Below, piece after piece: positions 23,410-33,391 of a stretch of 64,000 nucleotides of DNA. The translations under genes and the position numbers were made by a program. The notes below the pieces were generated by a model that was not told the DNA's origin, searched no databases, and saw nothing but the letters and a program-made list of their open reading frames with translations. Position 1 is the first letter of the stretch. Every line of letters begins with the position of its first letter. This stretch comes from Limnanthes douglasii subsp. nivea (lineage: Eukaryota; Streptophyta; Magnoliopsida; Brassicales; Limnanthaceae), in NCBI GenBank assembly GCA_036936605.1, contig JAUPFV010000002.1, positions 221,681,046 through 221,745,045 on the forward strand, in the 5' to 3' direction.

Positions 23410-23514
23410 CTCTAATATGATTGTGTGTTTAAAAAACATATGACTTCGAATATGATGGTGCGTTTAAAAAACGTAGCACTTCGAATTTAATAGTGCATTT
23501 AGGGAACGTAACAC
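23410..23514. repeat. 35-bp minisatellite between pol and antisense ORF
   Basis: Three 35-bp units (23410-23444, 23445-23479, 23480-23514), with a decayed fourth to about 23560. A unit runs TTCGAATATGATGGTGCGTT then TAAAAAACGTAGCAC. The same repeat, in the opposite orientation relative to the window but the same position within the element, is found at 43651-43790 and 63597-63740. Confidence 0.85.
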
Positions 23515-23808
23515 TTCATATATGGTTGATTCTTTGAAAAGTGTACTCAACACTTCGGAATATTTTACTCTTAGTCAACCTCAAAGATGATCAGTTTTTT
23601 GGTTGGTTACCAAAATAGTTTAAACAAGTATATGTAAACAACCATTGGCCAAAAAATGCATTTTATTAATAGCTTTGAATATGTACATAGTACCTTGTTA
23701 AAATATCCCTGGACAAACAGGTTAGGGAAGAGTATGCTAATTAATTAAAGAAAACAATTTTAAAATACAACACAATCACCCCCAATGTAACTCTAGATGT
23801 TGTATATT

Positions 23809-24815
23809 CTAGGGATGTTGAAGTATCCTCCCTTGAATATCACAAAGGCGATAAGAGCGTGGCTTTATCTTTTCAACAAACATATAAGGTCCTTCCCGAT
23901 TCGGGGCCATCTTATTGACGCTTTTTTCCTTAGTATGGAGGAATACATTTCTTAACACTTTGTCACCCATCTTGAACTCCTTCTTTTTCACCCTCGAATT
24001 ATATGTACTTTTCATAAAAGTTTGATAATAAATTATGTTTAGGTGAGCTTAAACTCTTTTTTCTTCAATCAAATCCAAACTTGCTCTTTTAGATTCATCA
24101 TTTAGGTCTTTGGAGTATTGAGCTACTCTAAAAAAAGGAAATGTAGATTCTACAGGACTAACAACATCCATATCATATGCCAAGGCAAAAGGAGTTTCTT
24201 TAGTAGCTTCCATGGGAGTTATTCGATAAGCCCAAAGCACCTCCTGCAAATAATTAAGCCATTTTCGTGCCACTTGTGTCAAACTCTTTTTCAAACCTTT
24301 CCAAATAGATATGTTCATCAACTCTACTTGTCCATTTTCTTGACGATGAAAGGGTGTGAGAAAACATTGCTTTATCCCCTTAATGTACAAAACGAAGCCA
24401 ATTCTTTATAATTAAATTGAGGATCGTTGTCTGTAGTAATTCTTTGAGGTACTCCAAAACGACAACAAATACTGCTTACAATGAAATTAATCACATATTT
24501 AACTTTTGTTCCAGACAATGGTTCAGCTTCTGCCTACTTCGGAAAATAATCCACTACAAAAATTATCATTTATCGTCCTCCAGATGCCATCGGTAAAGGT
24601 CCTACCAAATCTATTCCCCATCTATCAAATGCAACGGCTTTGGTAATGGACATAAGTGGAACAATTGGTTTATGAATAGAGTTAGCAAACCTTTGACAAG
24701 TATCACAGCTTCGAACCAAATTCTTGGCATTGTTCATAATCGAAGGCCAATAAAACCCTGCCAAGAAAACTCGACAAGTCAATGCCTTAAACCCGCAATA
24801 CGCTGAACCTTTCAA
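23809..24815 (-). pseudogene. Element 2 integrase
   Basis: The integrase would insert the cDNA into chromosomes. Zinc-binding and core start at 24570-24815: 'CRVFLAGFYWPSI', 'CDTCQRFAN' and 'FDRWGIDLVGPLP' carrying the first catalytic Asp. The second catalytic Asp is intact in 'QRITTDNDPQF' near 24410-24440. The core continues at 24049-24390 with 'CFLTPFHRQENGQVELMN', which keeps the catalytic Glu, and 'WAYRITPMEATKETPFALAYDMD'. The C-terminal domain is at 23809-24015 with 'KMGDKVLR' and 'NREGPYMFVEKI'. No chromodomain is seen, in keeping with the Tat group. The core is interrupted by a stop or frameshift around 24390-24570 and again near 24030. Confidence 0.85.
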
Positions 24816-25129
24816 TCATAGAATTCTGATAAAATTTCTTAGAATTCTTGCTTGCCCAAGCACCGCACTAATGGCCTACTCAATTCTTTGTTATACAAAA
24901 TCCCATCTAACATTATATAACCAAATGCTTTGCTTCGCAATTTCTTGGCCAATTTCACATCTCCAGGCAACTCTCCTCTAACCAAAAAAATCAAAATATC
25001 AGTTCTCCAGTCTCCTCGAACTATGTATGGAGCAACGAATACCTACTCAATATATTCACATTGCTTTGAATGAGTTAAAATCGATGCATTCTCATGTAAT
25101 AAAATCCAAAGATATTCTTATTTTTATGC

Positions 25130-25560
25130 CACAATCGCCAAAGAATCAACAACTATATTATTCCCTCGGTTTATATATTCTACAAAAATATGACCACACA
25201 TAAGAGCAAGATTTCGAAGCTCTCAAATATAAAAAAATTAGGTGGTCATTTTTTGCTTTGGAAACTCCAGACACTTGATTTGCTACTAATTGAGAATCTA
25301 TCTCTAATCATACTGAAGTTGCTCCACATATCTTTGCAAGCCTTAATCCAGCTAATGCAGCTTCATACTCAACTTCATTATTTGATGCGTGAAAAATAAA
25401 ATTAATATATTGAAAAATCATTTCTCAAAATAGAGCAATTAGTTGAACTCTAGCGTTGCATCCAAAAACACTAGAACCTCCATCAGTTCGAAAAATCCAT
25501 ATTGAACTAGCTGGTAAAAGATCTTTGCTAACATCTTCATCCGTTTTCTTGAATGAAACT
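25130..25560 (-). pseudogene. Element 2 second (archaeal-type) RNase H
   Basis: Between the first RNase H and the integrase, the minus strand reads 'ASNNEVEYEAALAGLRLAK' at about 25330-25390, then 'LEIDSQLVANQVSG' at about 25270-25310. These are the N-x-E-A-E-Y-E-A-L-x-x-G-L and D-S-x-L-V-x-x-Q-V-x-G blocks of archaeal-type RNase H. A histidine-containing 'HIFVEYINRGNNIVVDSLA' near 25140-25195 matches H-I-P-R-x-x-N-x-x-A-D-x-L-A. A duplicated RNase H at this position is a hallmark of the Tat lineage. One stop interrupts the middle block. Confidence 0.82.
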
Positions 25561-25660
25561 CTATAAGAAACTATGCCAAGGCTTCTTCTTTAATTATCGT
25601 CTGAAGAGAAAAAGCTATTTCAAAATCTCCCAATTCTACTGACCACTTAGTCATCCTCCC

Positions 25661-26800
25661 TCAAATGTTGGGGCGTTGTAAAAAACTCTTCAATGGAAAT
25701 GAAATTTGAACCTCACTTGTATGAGCTTGAAAATAGAGACGTATTTTCCTAACTGCCACAACCAGTGCCAATGCCAATTTTTCGAGCTTCAAATACCTCT
25801 TTTCTGCTGCCACCAAACTCTTGCTGACATAGTACACCGGCTTCGGAATTTCTAAATCTTCACTTATCAATACTATACTTACTCCACTTACTGCAAAATA
25901 AGATACCGCAATGTATTATCCAATTTGAGGTTTGGATAATATTTTTGGTGATGACAACAAATCCTTGATACTTGAAAACGCTGCATCACAATCCAAAGTC
26001 CATTCAAACTTGTTTTGTCTTCGTAACACTTGAAATAAAGGGAAACATTTATAAGATTATCTAGAGATGAATCTGTTAAGTGTTGCTAACCTTTCAAGAT
26101 TTGTATTTATTTGATAGTTCAAGGCGATTTCATAGATATTACAACTTTTAATTGCTCTGGGTCAACTTCTATCCCTTTTTCACCGATAATATAATCTAAA
26201 AATTTCCCTGATCACACTCCAAAGGTACACTTTTCTGGATTCAACTTTAGTTTTATTGCCCTTAAATTAAAAAAACGTCTCTTATAAATTGTCTAAGTGT
26301 GCATCCTTTGTTAAGCTTTTAACCATCATATCATCGATATACACCTCCATATTCTTTCCAATCTAAGAATAAAATACCTTATTCATTAATATCTTATATG
26401 TAACCCCACCATTTTTCAATCCAAAAGTCAAAACCATGTAACAATGCAAGCCTTATTCTGTGCAAAATCATCCATAAAGGTTAATATTTTATTTCCCGAA
26501 GTGGAATCAATTAACTGGTCTATTCGAGGAACGGGAAATGGGTCTTTAGGGCAGGCTCGATTCAAGTCTGTAAAATCAACACACATTCTCCACTTCTCAT
26601 TCCTTTTGTTGACCACTATTGGGTTTTCTATCGACCAATGATATTGTGATTCTCTTATATGTCTGACCTTCGATAAATGTTCCATTTCGGAAACAATAGC
26701 TTCTGTTTTTTAAAAAGAAAATGCCCGCCTTTTTTGTATAAGAAGTTTCACCTTCGGATTTATTTCTAGGCTATGGAAAATTACTTCAATTGGAAATCCT
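25661..26800 (-). pseudogene. Element 2 reverse transcriptase and first RNase H
   Basis: RT blocks from right to left: 'VVNKRNEKWRMCVDFTDLN' split over 26580-26610, 'RACPKDPFPVPRIDQLIDS' at 26510-26570, and an intact catalytic 'VYIDDMMV' near 26325-26345. The RNase H follows with 'RILISEDLEIPKPVYYVSKS' in pieces and 'VAAEKRYLKLEKLALALVVA' split at 25730-25860. The frame is broken several times. A deletion just after 'TFMDDFAQN' (about 26460) has removed the F-A-G-Y-N-Q-I-Q-M block. Confidence 0.8.
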
Positions 26801-27251
26801 ATTACATCCTCTGTTTTCCAAGCGAAAACATCCAGATTGTGGGATAAAAACTATAATAGTTGTTGTAGGTTCTTATTCGAAGTATTCTTCCATAAGGAAA
26901 AACATATTCCTCTATTTCGTCACTTACTGTCAATGACCCTTGGGTTTCCCTCGGATAATAAATCCTTTGCTTAAGGTCCAAGGTCAACCACCCTGACTTC
27001 TATTCGTTCATTTTATCACCACTACTAGATCCTCAGATCTGAAGAGTAGTGGCAAAACACTCGGTGGCAAGCTTTTGGTCAATTCGGGCGACCCCCGCAC
27101 GGTCTCCGATGACATACTTAAAACATTGATGGACTGTTGACACAACTCAATACATCCTTGATAACCAGCATCTTCCAAAGATAGCATTGTAGTTTCTCGG
27201 ACAGTTAACTACCATAAAAAGTACTTGAAACTTCTTCTTGAAAGGTCCCTT

Positions 27252-27536
27252 TCACAGATTCACTTCTCCCTCGAATTCCCTAATTACCTGTGTAGTCACT
27301 TCAGTAAAACCGATGATAGTACGCTCTGATTGGAAAATATGAGGAGGGTTGCGCATTCTATCATAAGTTGTTTTTAAAAGAATGTTCGCAGAGCTCCTTG
27401 TATCTATCAGTACGCGTCGAATTTCAACGCCAACAATATCTGCCCCAATGACCACTGAATCCTCATGTGGGCCTGTAGTACCCCGTAAATCATCTTCATC
27501 AAAAATTATAACGAGAATGTATCTCTTACCATACAA
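27252..27536 (-). pseudogene. Element 2 protease, active site altered
   Basis: Aspartic protease segment beginning 'FDEDDLRGTTGPHEDSVVIG'. The catalytic motif reads 'LIDTRSSANILL', with Arg in place of the essential Gly of D-T-G-S-S, so it cannot be active. Element 1 keeps D-T-G-S-S. The frame ends before the 'KKKVQ' block, which lies further left around 27230. Confidence 0.82.
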
Positions 27537-27665
27537 ATGGGTAGATATCTTTCCCTCTATCTAAGTAGCTAGACTCATTATGTGCCTTTTCGTTGAACTA
27601 TCAGTGTTACCAGTCATAGTATCACCCCCAAAAATTGCCAATGAATCAAAATATTCGCAAAGGCT

Positions 27666-28924
27666 TCAAACATGGCCTTGATTTACTGGTTCCTCTACTG
27701 TCATTAGGATTAAACTATCTAGATCTGCATCTAAGTATTCTGATGCTGCGTAAAAATTATGAACCTTCGAATCCAAAATCATCAAATTTTCAGCCTCTGA
27801 ATTTGGATTTGTTGGTTGTGAAGTCGATGTGATATGATACTTCGATGCGATGCTCCGCGCTTTCAGAAAAGCCAACAATTTCCCATCTTCAATTAAAGTG
27901 TGAACTTTCTTTTTCAATTCGATGCAATCCGCGGTATCATGTCCGATGTCGTTATGAGTCCTGCAAAACCTGTTGTTTTTCTCCTCCCTATGCCTATTGA
28001 TTGAAGCGGGCTTCCTGAAATTCACATACATTTTAGCTTTGTCAAAGATTGTAGCTACACATTCAATGATATCTGCATAATACTCAGGCCTTATCCATTG
28101 ATTGGGCATCGGCCTATGAAATTCGTATGTTTGTTCTTGGTTCGGATATCCTCTAGTTCAAGGTGGTAGGTTGTTGTTCATTGGGCGTGCTTGTTGGGAA
28201 GAATTCAAAGAGTACTCCTGATTATTTGGCACCTGCCCATAATTATTTTGACCAGTTCCAATTACGCTGTGAACCCTAGTCGATTATTCCACGTTGATTT
28301 GATCCTCCATCTGAGCCATTAATGCTCCAAAAGTTAAAGCCCTTCGCTTTGTCAGTAGCCAGATCCATTGGTAGCGATCCTTGTCGAAAGGCTGCCATTG
28401 TTACCAACTCCTCACAATTATCTAAACTTGATTTAGTTAAGACAAACAGTTTAGTGTAATCTTTCAACTTATCTCCCACTGCTTGCTTGCATTGAATTAT
28501 TGTATCTCCATTTGCCCTTATTTTATTGCTCCCCACAAATTATCTTCGAAAAAAGTGTAAAGAAATCTCAAATTTAAAATTGACCCATCGGAATTCTGGT
28601 ATACCACTTCAAATTTGTTCCCTTGAAAGTTTGAGAAAAAGCTCGACACAGAAGCCTGTCGTCATCCTCAAAATGCATCATATAATTCTTAAACTGTTCA
28701 ATATGATCGTTCGGGTCTTGCATCCCATCAAATTTCTCAACCTTTAAAATATCAAAGGGCTTCGGAAGCGTGATAGATCTTATCTCAGTTGTCAGTGGAT
28801 AATTCATCCAATCAACACCTTGAACATATTGATCGTATGTTCCCATCACAACATACAAATTTTGATCATTCACGACATTGTACTGGTTTGAGGTATTTTC
28901 TTCACACCAGTTTTCCTCCCTCAA
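27666..28924 (-). pseudogene. Element 2 Gag
   Basis: Gag would form the particle. The N-terminal and capsid frame at 28574-28924 has 'FDILKVEKFDGMQDPNDHIE' in two pieces, 'FKNYMMHFEDDDRLLCRAF' and 'LKWYTRIP'. The next piece (28276-28536) has 'IQCKQAVGDKLKDYTKLFV' and 'EELVTMAAFRQG'. The C-terminal frame (27666-28109) contains the Cys/His knuckle 'CRTHNDIGHDTADCIELKK'. Frameshifts separate the three. Very similar Gags occur in elements 1, 3A, 3B and 5. Confidence 0.82.
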
Positions 28925-29499
28925 GCATCGAGGTACACGTTTCCTTTTAGCTTTGTATTATTCTTTAGATTTACGAGGTTGATCCTTCCATTCTTTATAT
29001 TTCTTCATCACTCGATGTGACATACCTTTGTTTATCTTTTTTTCCTTTCAAGAAGTATGATATTTTTTAAGCGATTCAAATCGTGCCTTTTCTGTTCACT
29101 TCTGATCTGGCTATCAGTGCAAGATCGATCAGATTGATTACCAGCTTCATTTTGGTCGTTCACTTGTCTCACCTTGGATTTCAGCTTGGCTGACTGAATC
29201 TCATATTATCTCTGGTCGTATTTTTTATTTAAAGTTGTTATTCTATCCAAAATTTGGTTCATTCGCAGCTCTATATTCGATTGAGTTTGACGAAACGAGA
29301 TATATTCTTCTTATCTATCATCAGTCTTTCGCAAATCTTTTTTCAGTGTTTCAACAGCCGATCGAACTAGTGGTCGTTCTCTAGATTCATCGTCAACCTT
29401 AAAGTTGCTTTTTTAATATTTGAAAAAGAGAAAAGAGAAAGTTCGAACGACTTATCTAGGCACCAATCTATGATCAGATCCGCCTTGAAGTCTCCAATT

Positions 29500-29818
29500 T
29501 GGTGAGTTGAATATTTGGATTATATAAGTAAATTTGAGAGAAGTCAGAATGTAAAGAAAGAAATAGGTTTTAGAGAGAGAAAGTCGAATAGCCGGAGTGA
29601 TTTATCTCAAAAAGTTAGCCCCTTTATTAGATCAAACTTGGCCTTTATATAGAGACACAAAGACTTAGTTCCAACTGAAACAGTTACAAAAAGGGGATAA
29701 TTACATGCTAGTCCCTGATTAAAAATATGAAGTTCTAATTCTCTCTTCTAATTTTACAATCTGGCATAACAAGTTTTATTCTTTACATTTCAGTCCTCAA
29801 AGTTCTATTTCCTTATCA
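29500..29818 (-). repeat. 5' LTR of gypsy element 2
   Basis: A 319-bp LTR with intact TG and CA ends on the minus strand. It has a TATATAAA box at 29644-29651 (minus). It is followed on its right by the target duplication ATGCT. It matches 19548-19865 and 16486-16803. Confidence 0.9.
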
Positions 29819-30310
29819 ATGCTAACTTCTTTGAATCAACACATTGGAAGGGTAATATTGTTACTACCTTACACTTGTGTTACTACCTACACACAAACAA
29901 GTCAAGCACTTGCTTATTAGTTAAATTGTCTCCTTCTATGGAAAATAGATTAAAACTCAGCAATAATGGATCTAGCTCATTCACCGAAGAAACAAGTGGT
30001 GATGGATTTTGATCAACCATAAAAGAGATACTATTCTGGCTTTTAAGAGAATATATATAAAAAATCTAATGTTTTAACATAATGCAGAGCTTTGGTCGGT
30101 GGACTTCTTATTTGCAATGAAAGAAAAATAACTAGTTTTGACCTTGAAATAGATTCATAAGTTCTTATCGATATGATTGCTAGAAGGAAAACTCAGTTTA
30201 TGTGTTCTATAATTGATAAATGCATGCACTTACTGAGGGTAGGCATGTCAATTAACCACATATTTAGAGAACAAAACCAAGCATCTGATTGGTTGGCTAA
30301 AAAGCTCTAA
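29819..30310 (+). pseudogene. LINE RNase H domain relic
   Basis: The plus strand continues the interrupted LINE with an RNase H domain. 'RLKLSNNGSSS' near 29950 corresponds to the family's x-x-K-x-N-x-D-G-S. 'AELWSVDFLFAMKE' near 30090-30120 corresponds to A-E-L-x-A-x-x-x-G-L. 'DMIARRKTQFMCSIIDKCMH' follows at 30170-30230, and 'INHIFREQNQASDWLAKKL' at 30250-30305 matches the V-x-x-x-x-R-E-x-N-x-x-A-D-x-L-A end of the domain. It stops with TAA at 30310. The first tens of bases (29821-29865) also resemble sequence before the LTR at 38620 (see findings). Confidence 0.7.
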
Positions 30311-30780
30311 AGAAGGCCACGAGATTAAACATTAACAAAAAATTGTCTCTAGCAAAAGTTAATGCTATTACCTTCTTGAAAGGCTAGATGTTGGCTATCT
30401 TAGACTGGAAGACTAGTTCACACTTCAATTCCGATAAGTTTCATAAAAACTACAAGTTATAAGCTAACTCGAGTCATTCATTCCTTCACCAAATATTTTC
30501 AAAAGAAGTAATCACCTCAAATAGAACAAACATATTATAAGGCATAAAAAAATTTGAAAGTACGAATGTTAATACAGTATGCATTGCGGTGACTCAAAAC
30601 CTTAAACTCCTCTCGTAATTTGTTTCCGATATTCGACTTTTTGAAAGCTCCTTAACACAAAAATTTCCTGAGAATCATACATATAATTAATTTTTTGGAT
30701 TTTCAAGCTTAGTCTTATACTTAAAATTTATTCAAAAGAATTATGGTGCACCTAATCCAATGTTGATAAGAGTGATCAGT
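30311..30780. repeat. LINE 3' flank repeat family, copy 1
   Basis: The DNA from the LINE RNase H through about 30780 recurs, with RNase H remnants, at 31035-31720 and (without them) at 32361-32860. Shared landmarks are the 'gattaRacattaa' start, 'tgtctctagca', 'ggttggctatctta' and 'ttcaaaactttaagctc'-like strings. It may be the 3' untranslated part of the LINE. Confidence 0.7.
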
Positions 30781-30837
30781 GTTTTTTTCGAAAATGATGC
30801 TAATTTTCCCCCATCTTTCAATGGGGGAACAATTAGT

Positions 30838-31025
30838 CCTCTTTATTAACAGATTTCAGTTTGAGACTAAGTCTTGGCTCCTCTATATAAAGGGCAAGGC
30901 TACTCTAATAAAGGGGTTGAACGCTTTTTCTTGAGAACTCATTTGTACTTGAACTTTCTCTCTCTAAAAATCTCTAACTCTTTCTCTCTTTAGATTTATC
31001 TCTTAACAATTTACTAAGGAAAAAT
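30838..31025 (+). repeat. Partial gypsy LTR (plus orientation)
   Basis: The stretch contains CTATATAAAG near 30883 followed by CTAATAAAGGGG near 30905 and a CT-rich tail. This is the same order as the TATA, polyadenylation-signal and CT-rich parts of the LTR at 38620-38930. Its 5' half is missing. It separates two copies of the LINE-flank repeat. Confidence 0.6.
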
Positions 31026-31034
31026 ATTAACTCA

Positions 31035-31720
31035 TGAGTCTTGACCTTGAAATAGGCTTATTAGTTCTTATGGATATGATTGCTAGAAGGAAAACTCCTG
31101 AGTTTATGTGTTATATAACTGATAACTACATGCACTTACTGATAGTAAGCATTCAATTAACCACATGTTTAGATAACAAAACCAAGCAACGTATTGGTTG
31201 GCTAAAGATGCTCCAAAGAAGGCCTAGAGATTAGACATTAACAAAAAAATCGTCTCTAGCAAAACTTAGTGTTATTATCTTTTTGAAAGGCTGGAGGTTG
31301 GCTATCTTACCTGGAAGACTAGCCGATACTTCAGTTTCGATAATTTTCATAAAAACTATAAGCTAACTCGAGGCATTCATTCATTAACCAAATATTTTCA
31401 AAAGAAATAATCACTTCCAACAGAACAAACATATTATAAAAAAAACAAAAATGAAAGTATAAAATGTTAATACCGTATGTAACGTCGGTAATTCAAAACT
31501 TTAAGCTCTTCTCGTAATCTATTTCAGATATTCGACTTTTTGAAAGATCCTTAACCTAAGAATTTCCCGAGAATCATGCGTGCAATTGAACTTTTTAGAT
31601 TTTTGAGTTTGGTCTTGGAATTAAAATTTATTCAAGAGAATTGTAGGACACGTATTCATCGTTGATAGCAGTGAGCACCGTTTTTCTCGATAATGGTGCT
31701 AATTTTCTTTCATCTTAGCA
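31035..31720 (+). repeat. LINE RNase H and 3' flank repeat, copy 2
   Basis: Second copy of 30140-30780. It includes a shortened RNase H end ('DMIARRKTPEFMCYI' near 31075-31110) now frameshifted relative to copy 1. It starts right after the partial LTR at 30838-31025. Confidence 0.7.
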
Positions 31721-32356
31721 TTCGTTCACACCAGATTGCACTTGTTGCTGCCTTTAGATAAGAAGAATATTTTCATGGAATTTGACCTTTTTTTTGTTGA
31801 TAGTTATGTGAAGAATTCTTCTTATTATCGAGACTACATTATATATATCAGCTTGGATTCAGTTATCTGGTGCTAATGAAAGTTAAAAATTGGGACTGAT
31901 TTTTATGGAAGATAAATATTTGTTAAAGCAAGAAAATAAACAATAGCATTCGAATATGATTCTTTTTTTTGTTTTATGGAATATTAATTTGTGGTTCAAG
32001 ATAGACCGAAAAAACTAATAAAATTTATTGGTTGTTTCAATTTTTGTAGTTCTAAGAAATGCACTCAAATAGTTTATTATTTTGAGTTATTAGTTTTTTT
32101 TATTAATTTTGTAAACACCTCAAATTTTATTAATATTAGTTTCAATTTTTGGAAGAAAAAAAAGGAAGACGTGGACAGCAAAAAAAAGTCTGAACAATGT
32201 AGCCGGTAGTAACTTTTTATATACTTTTGAATGTTACCTAACGAATCTTGTTTCAAAACCTTAAACTAGTTGTAAGATTTACACTAGGGTACTACCCTTG
32301 ACATATTCAGTAAAGGCCAAGGCGATAAGACCTAACATAGCAAATCTACCGTTCCA
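31220..32356. repeat. 1.14-kb local tandem duplication, left unit
   Basis: The unit starts at 'aggcctagagattagacatt' (31220) and ends inside ELIP exon 3 at 'ccgttcca' (32356). The next unit starts at 32361. It carries the LINE flank, the ELIP 3' flank and the last 25 codons of ELIP. Confidence 0.88.
32279..32356 (-). pseudogene. Truncated ELIP tail
   Basis: The last 25 codons and stop of ELIP exon 3, starting at '[10 protein letters not shown]' and ending 'YVKGSTLV', identical in sequence to the intact gene downstream at 33316-33391. It has no promoter, no exons 1-2 and no first two helices. It arose from the 1.14-kb tandem duplication. It could still act as a duplicated 3' flank for the intact gene but encodes nothing by itself. 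Confidence 0.92.
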
Positions 32357-32360
32357 AACA

Positions 32361-33391
32361 AGGCCTAGAGATTAGACATTAATAAAAAATTGTCTCTAGC
32401 ATAACTTAGTGTTATTATCTTCTTGAAAGGCCGGAAGTTGGCTATCTTAGCCTGGAAGACTAGCCGATACTTCATTTTCGATAATTTTCATAAAAACTAC
32501 AGGTTATAAGCTAACTCGAGTCATTCATTCATTAACCAAATATTTTGAAAAGAAGTAATCACTTCCAACAGAACAAACATATCATAAAACAAAAAGAAAG
32601 TATAAAATGTTAATACCGTATACAACGCCGGTAATTCAAAACTTTAAGCTCTTCTCGTAACCTATTTTAGATATTCGACTTTTTAAAAAACCCTTAACAC
32701 AAGAATTTCCCCAGAACCATGCGTGCAATTGAAATTTTTAGATTTTCGAGTTTGGTCTTGGACTTAAAATTTATTCAAGAGAATTGTGGGAGACGTATTC
32801 GCTGTTGATAGCAGTGAACATCGTTTTTCTCGATAATGGTGCTAATTTTATTCCATCTTAATATTCGTTCACACCAGAATGCACTTGTTGCTGCCTTTAG
32901 ATAAGAAGAATATTTTCATGGAATTTGACCTTCTTTTTTGTTGATAGTTATGGGAAGATAAATATTTGTTAAAGCAAGAAAATAAACAAAAGCAGATGGG
33001 TCGAATATGATTTTTTTTTGTTTTATGGAATATTAATTTGTGGTTGAAGATGGACCGAAAAAACTAATAAAATTTATTGTTTGTTTCAAATTTTAAAATT
33101 TCAAATAGTTTATTATTTCCAGTTATTAGTTTTTTTTTATTAAATTTGTAAACACCTCAAATTTTATTAATATTAGTTTCAATTTTTGGAAGAAAAAAAA
33201 GGAAGACGTGGACAGCAAAAAAAACTCTGAGCAATGTAGCCGGTAGTAACTTTTTATATACTTTTGAATGTTACCTAAGGAATCTCGTTTCAAAACATTA
33301 AACTAGTTGTAAGATTTACACTAGGGTACTACCCTTGACATATTCAGTAAAGGCCAAGGCGATAAGACCTAACATAGCAAATCTACCGTTC
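32361..33391. repeat. 1.14-kb local tandem duplication, right unit
   Basis: Second unit, shortened to about 1.03 kb by loss of roughly 100 bp that in the left unit spans about 31810-31910. It continues into the complete ELIP gene. The joint between units shares 'ccaaa', and the left unit ends abruptly within coding sequence. Confidence 0.88.

Larger units (their letters stand above)
19548..29818 (-). mobile_element. Gypsy element 2: near-complete Tat-type retrotransposon
   Basis: A 10.3-kb minus-strand element, the most complete in the window. Order along the element: 5' LTR (29500-29818), leader, gag, protease, RT, RNase H, a second archaeal-type RNase H, integrase, a 35-bp minisatellite, an antisense ORF on the plus strand, a purine-rich tract (minus strand, about 19866-19890, includes AAGGGGGGC) and the 3' LTR (19548-19865). 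Two RNases H and extra ORFs are established marks of the Tat lineage (Tat, Ogre, Grande, RIRE2 and relatives). The flanking 5-bp sequences ATGTT and ATGCT are a near-perfect target duplication. The LTRs are clearly diverged and the genes contain stops, so the element is old and inactive. It later took part in the 3.06-kb tandem duplication at its 3' end. Confidence 0.88.
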
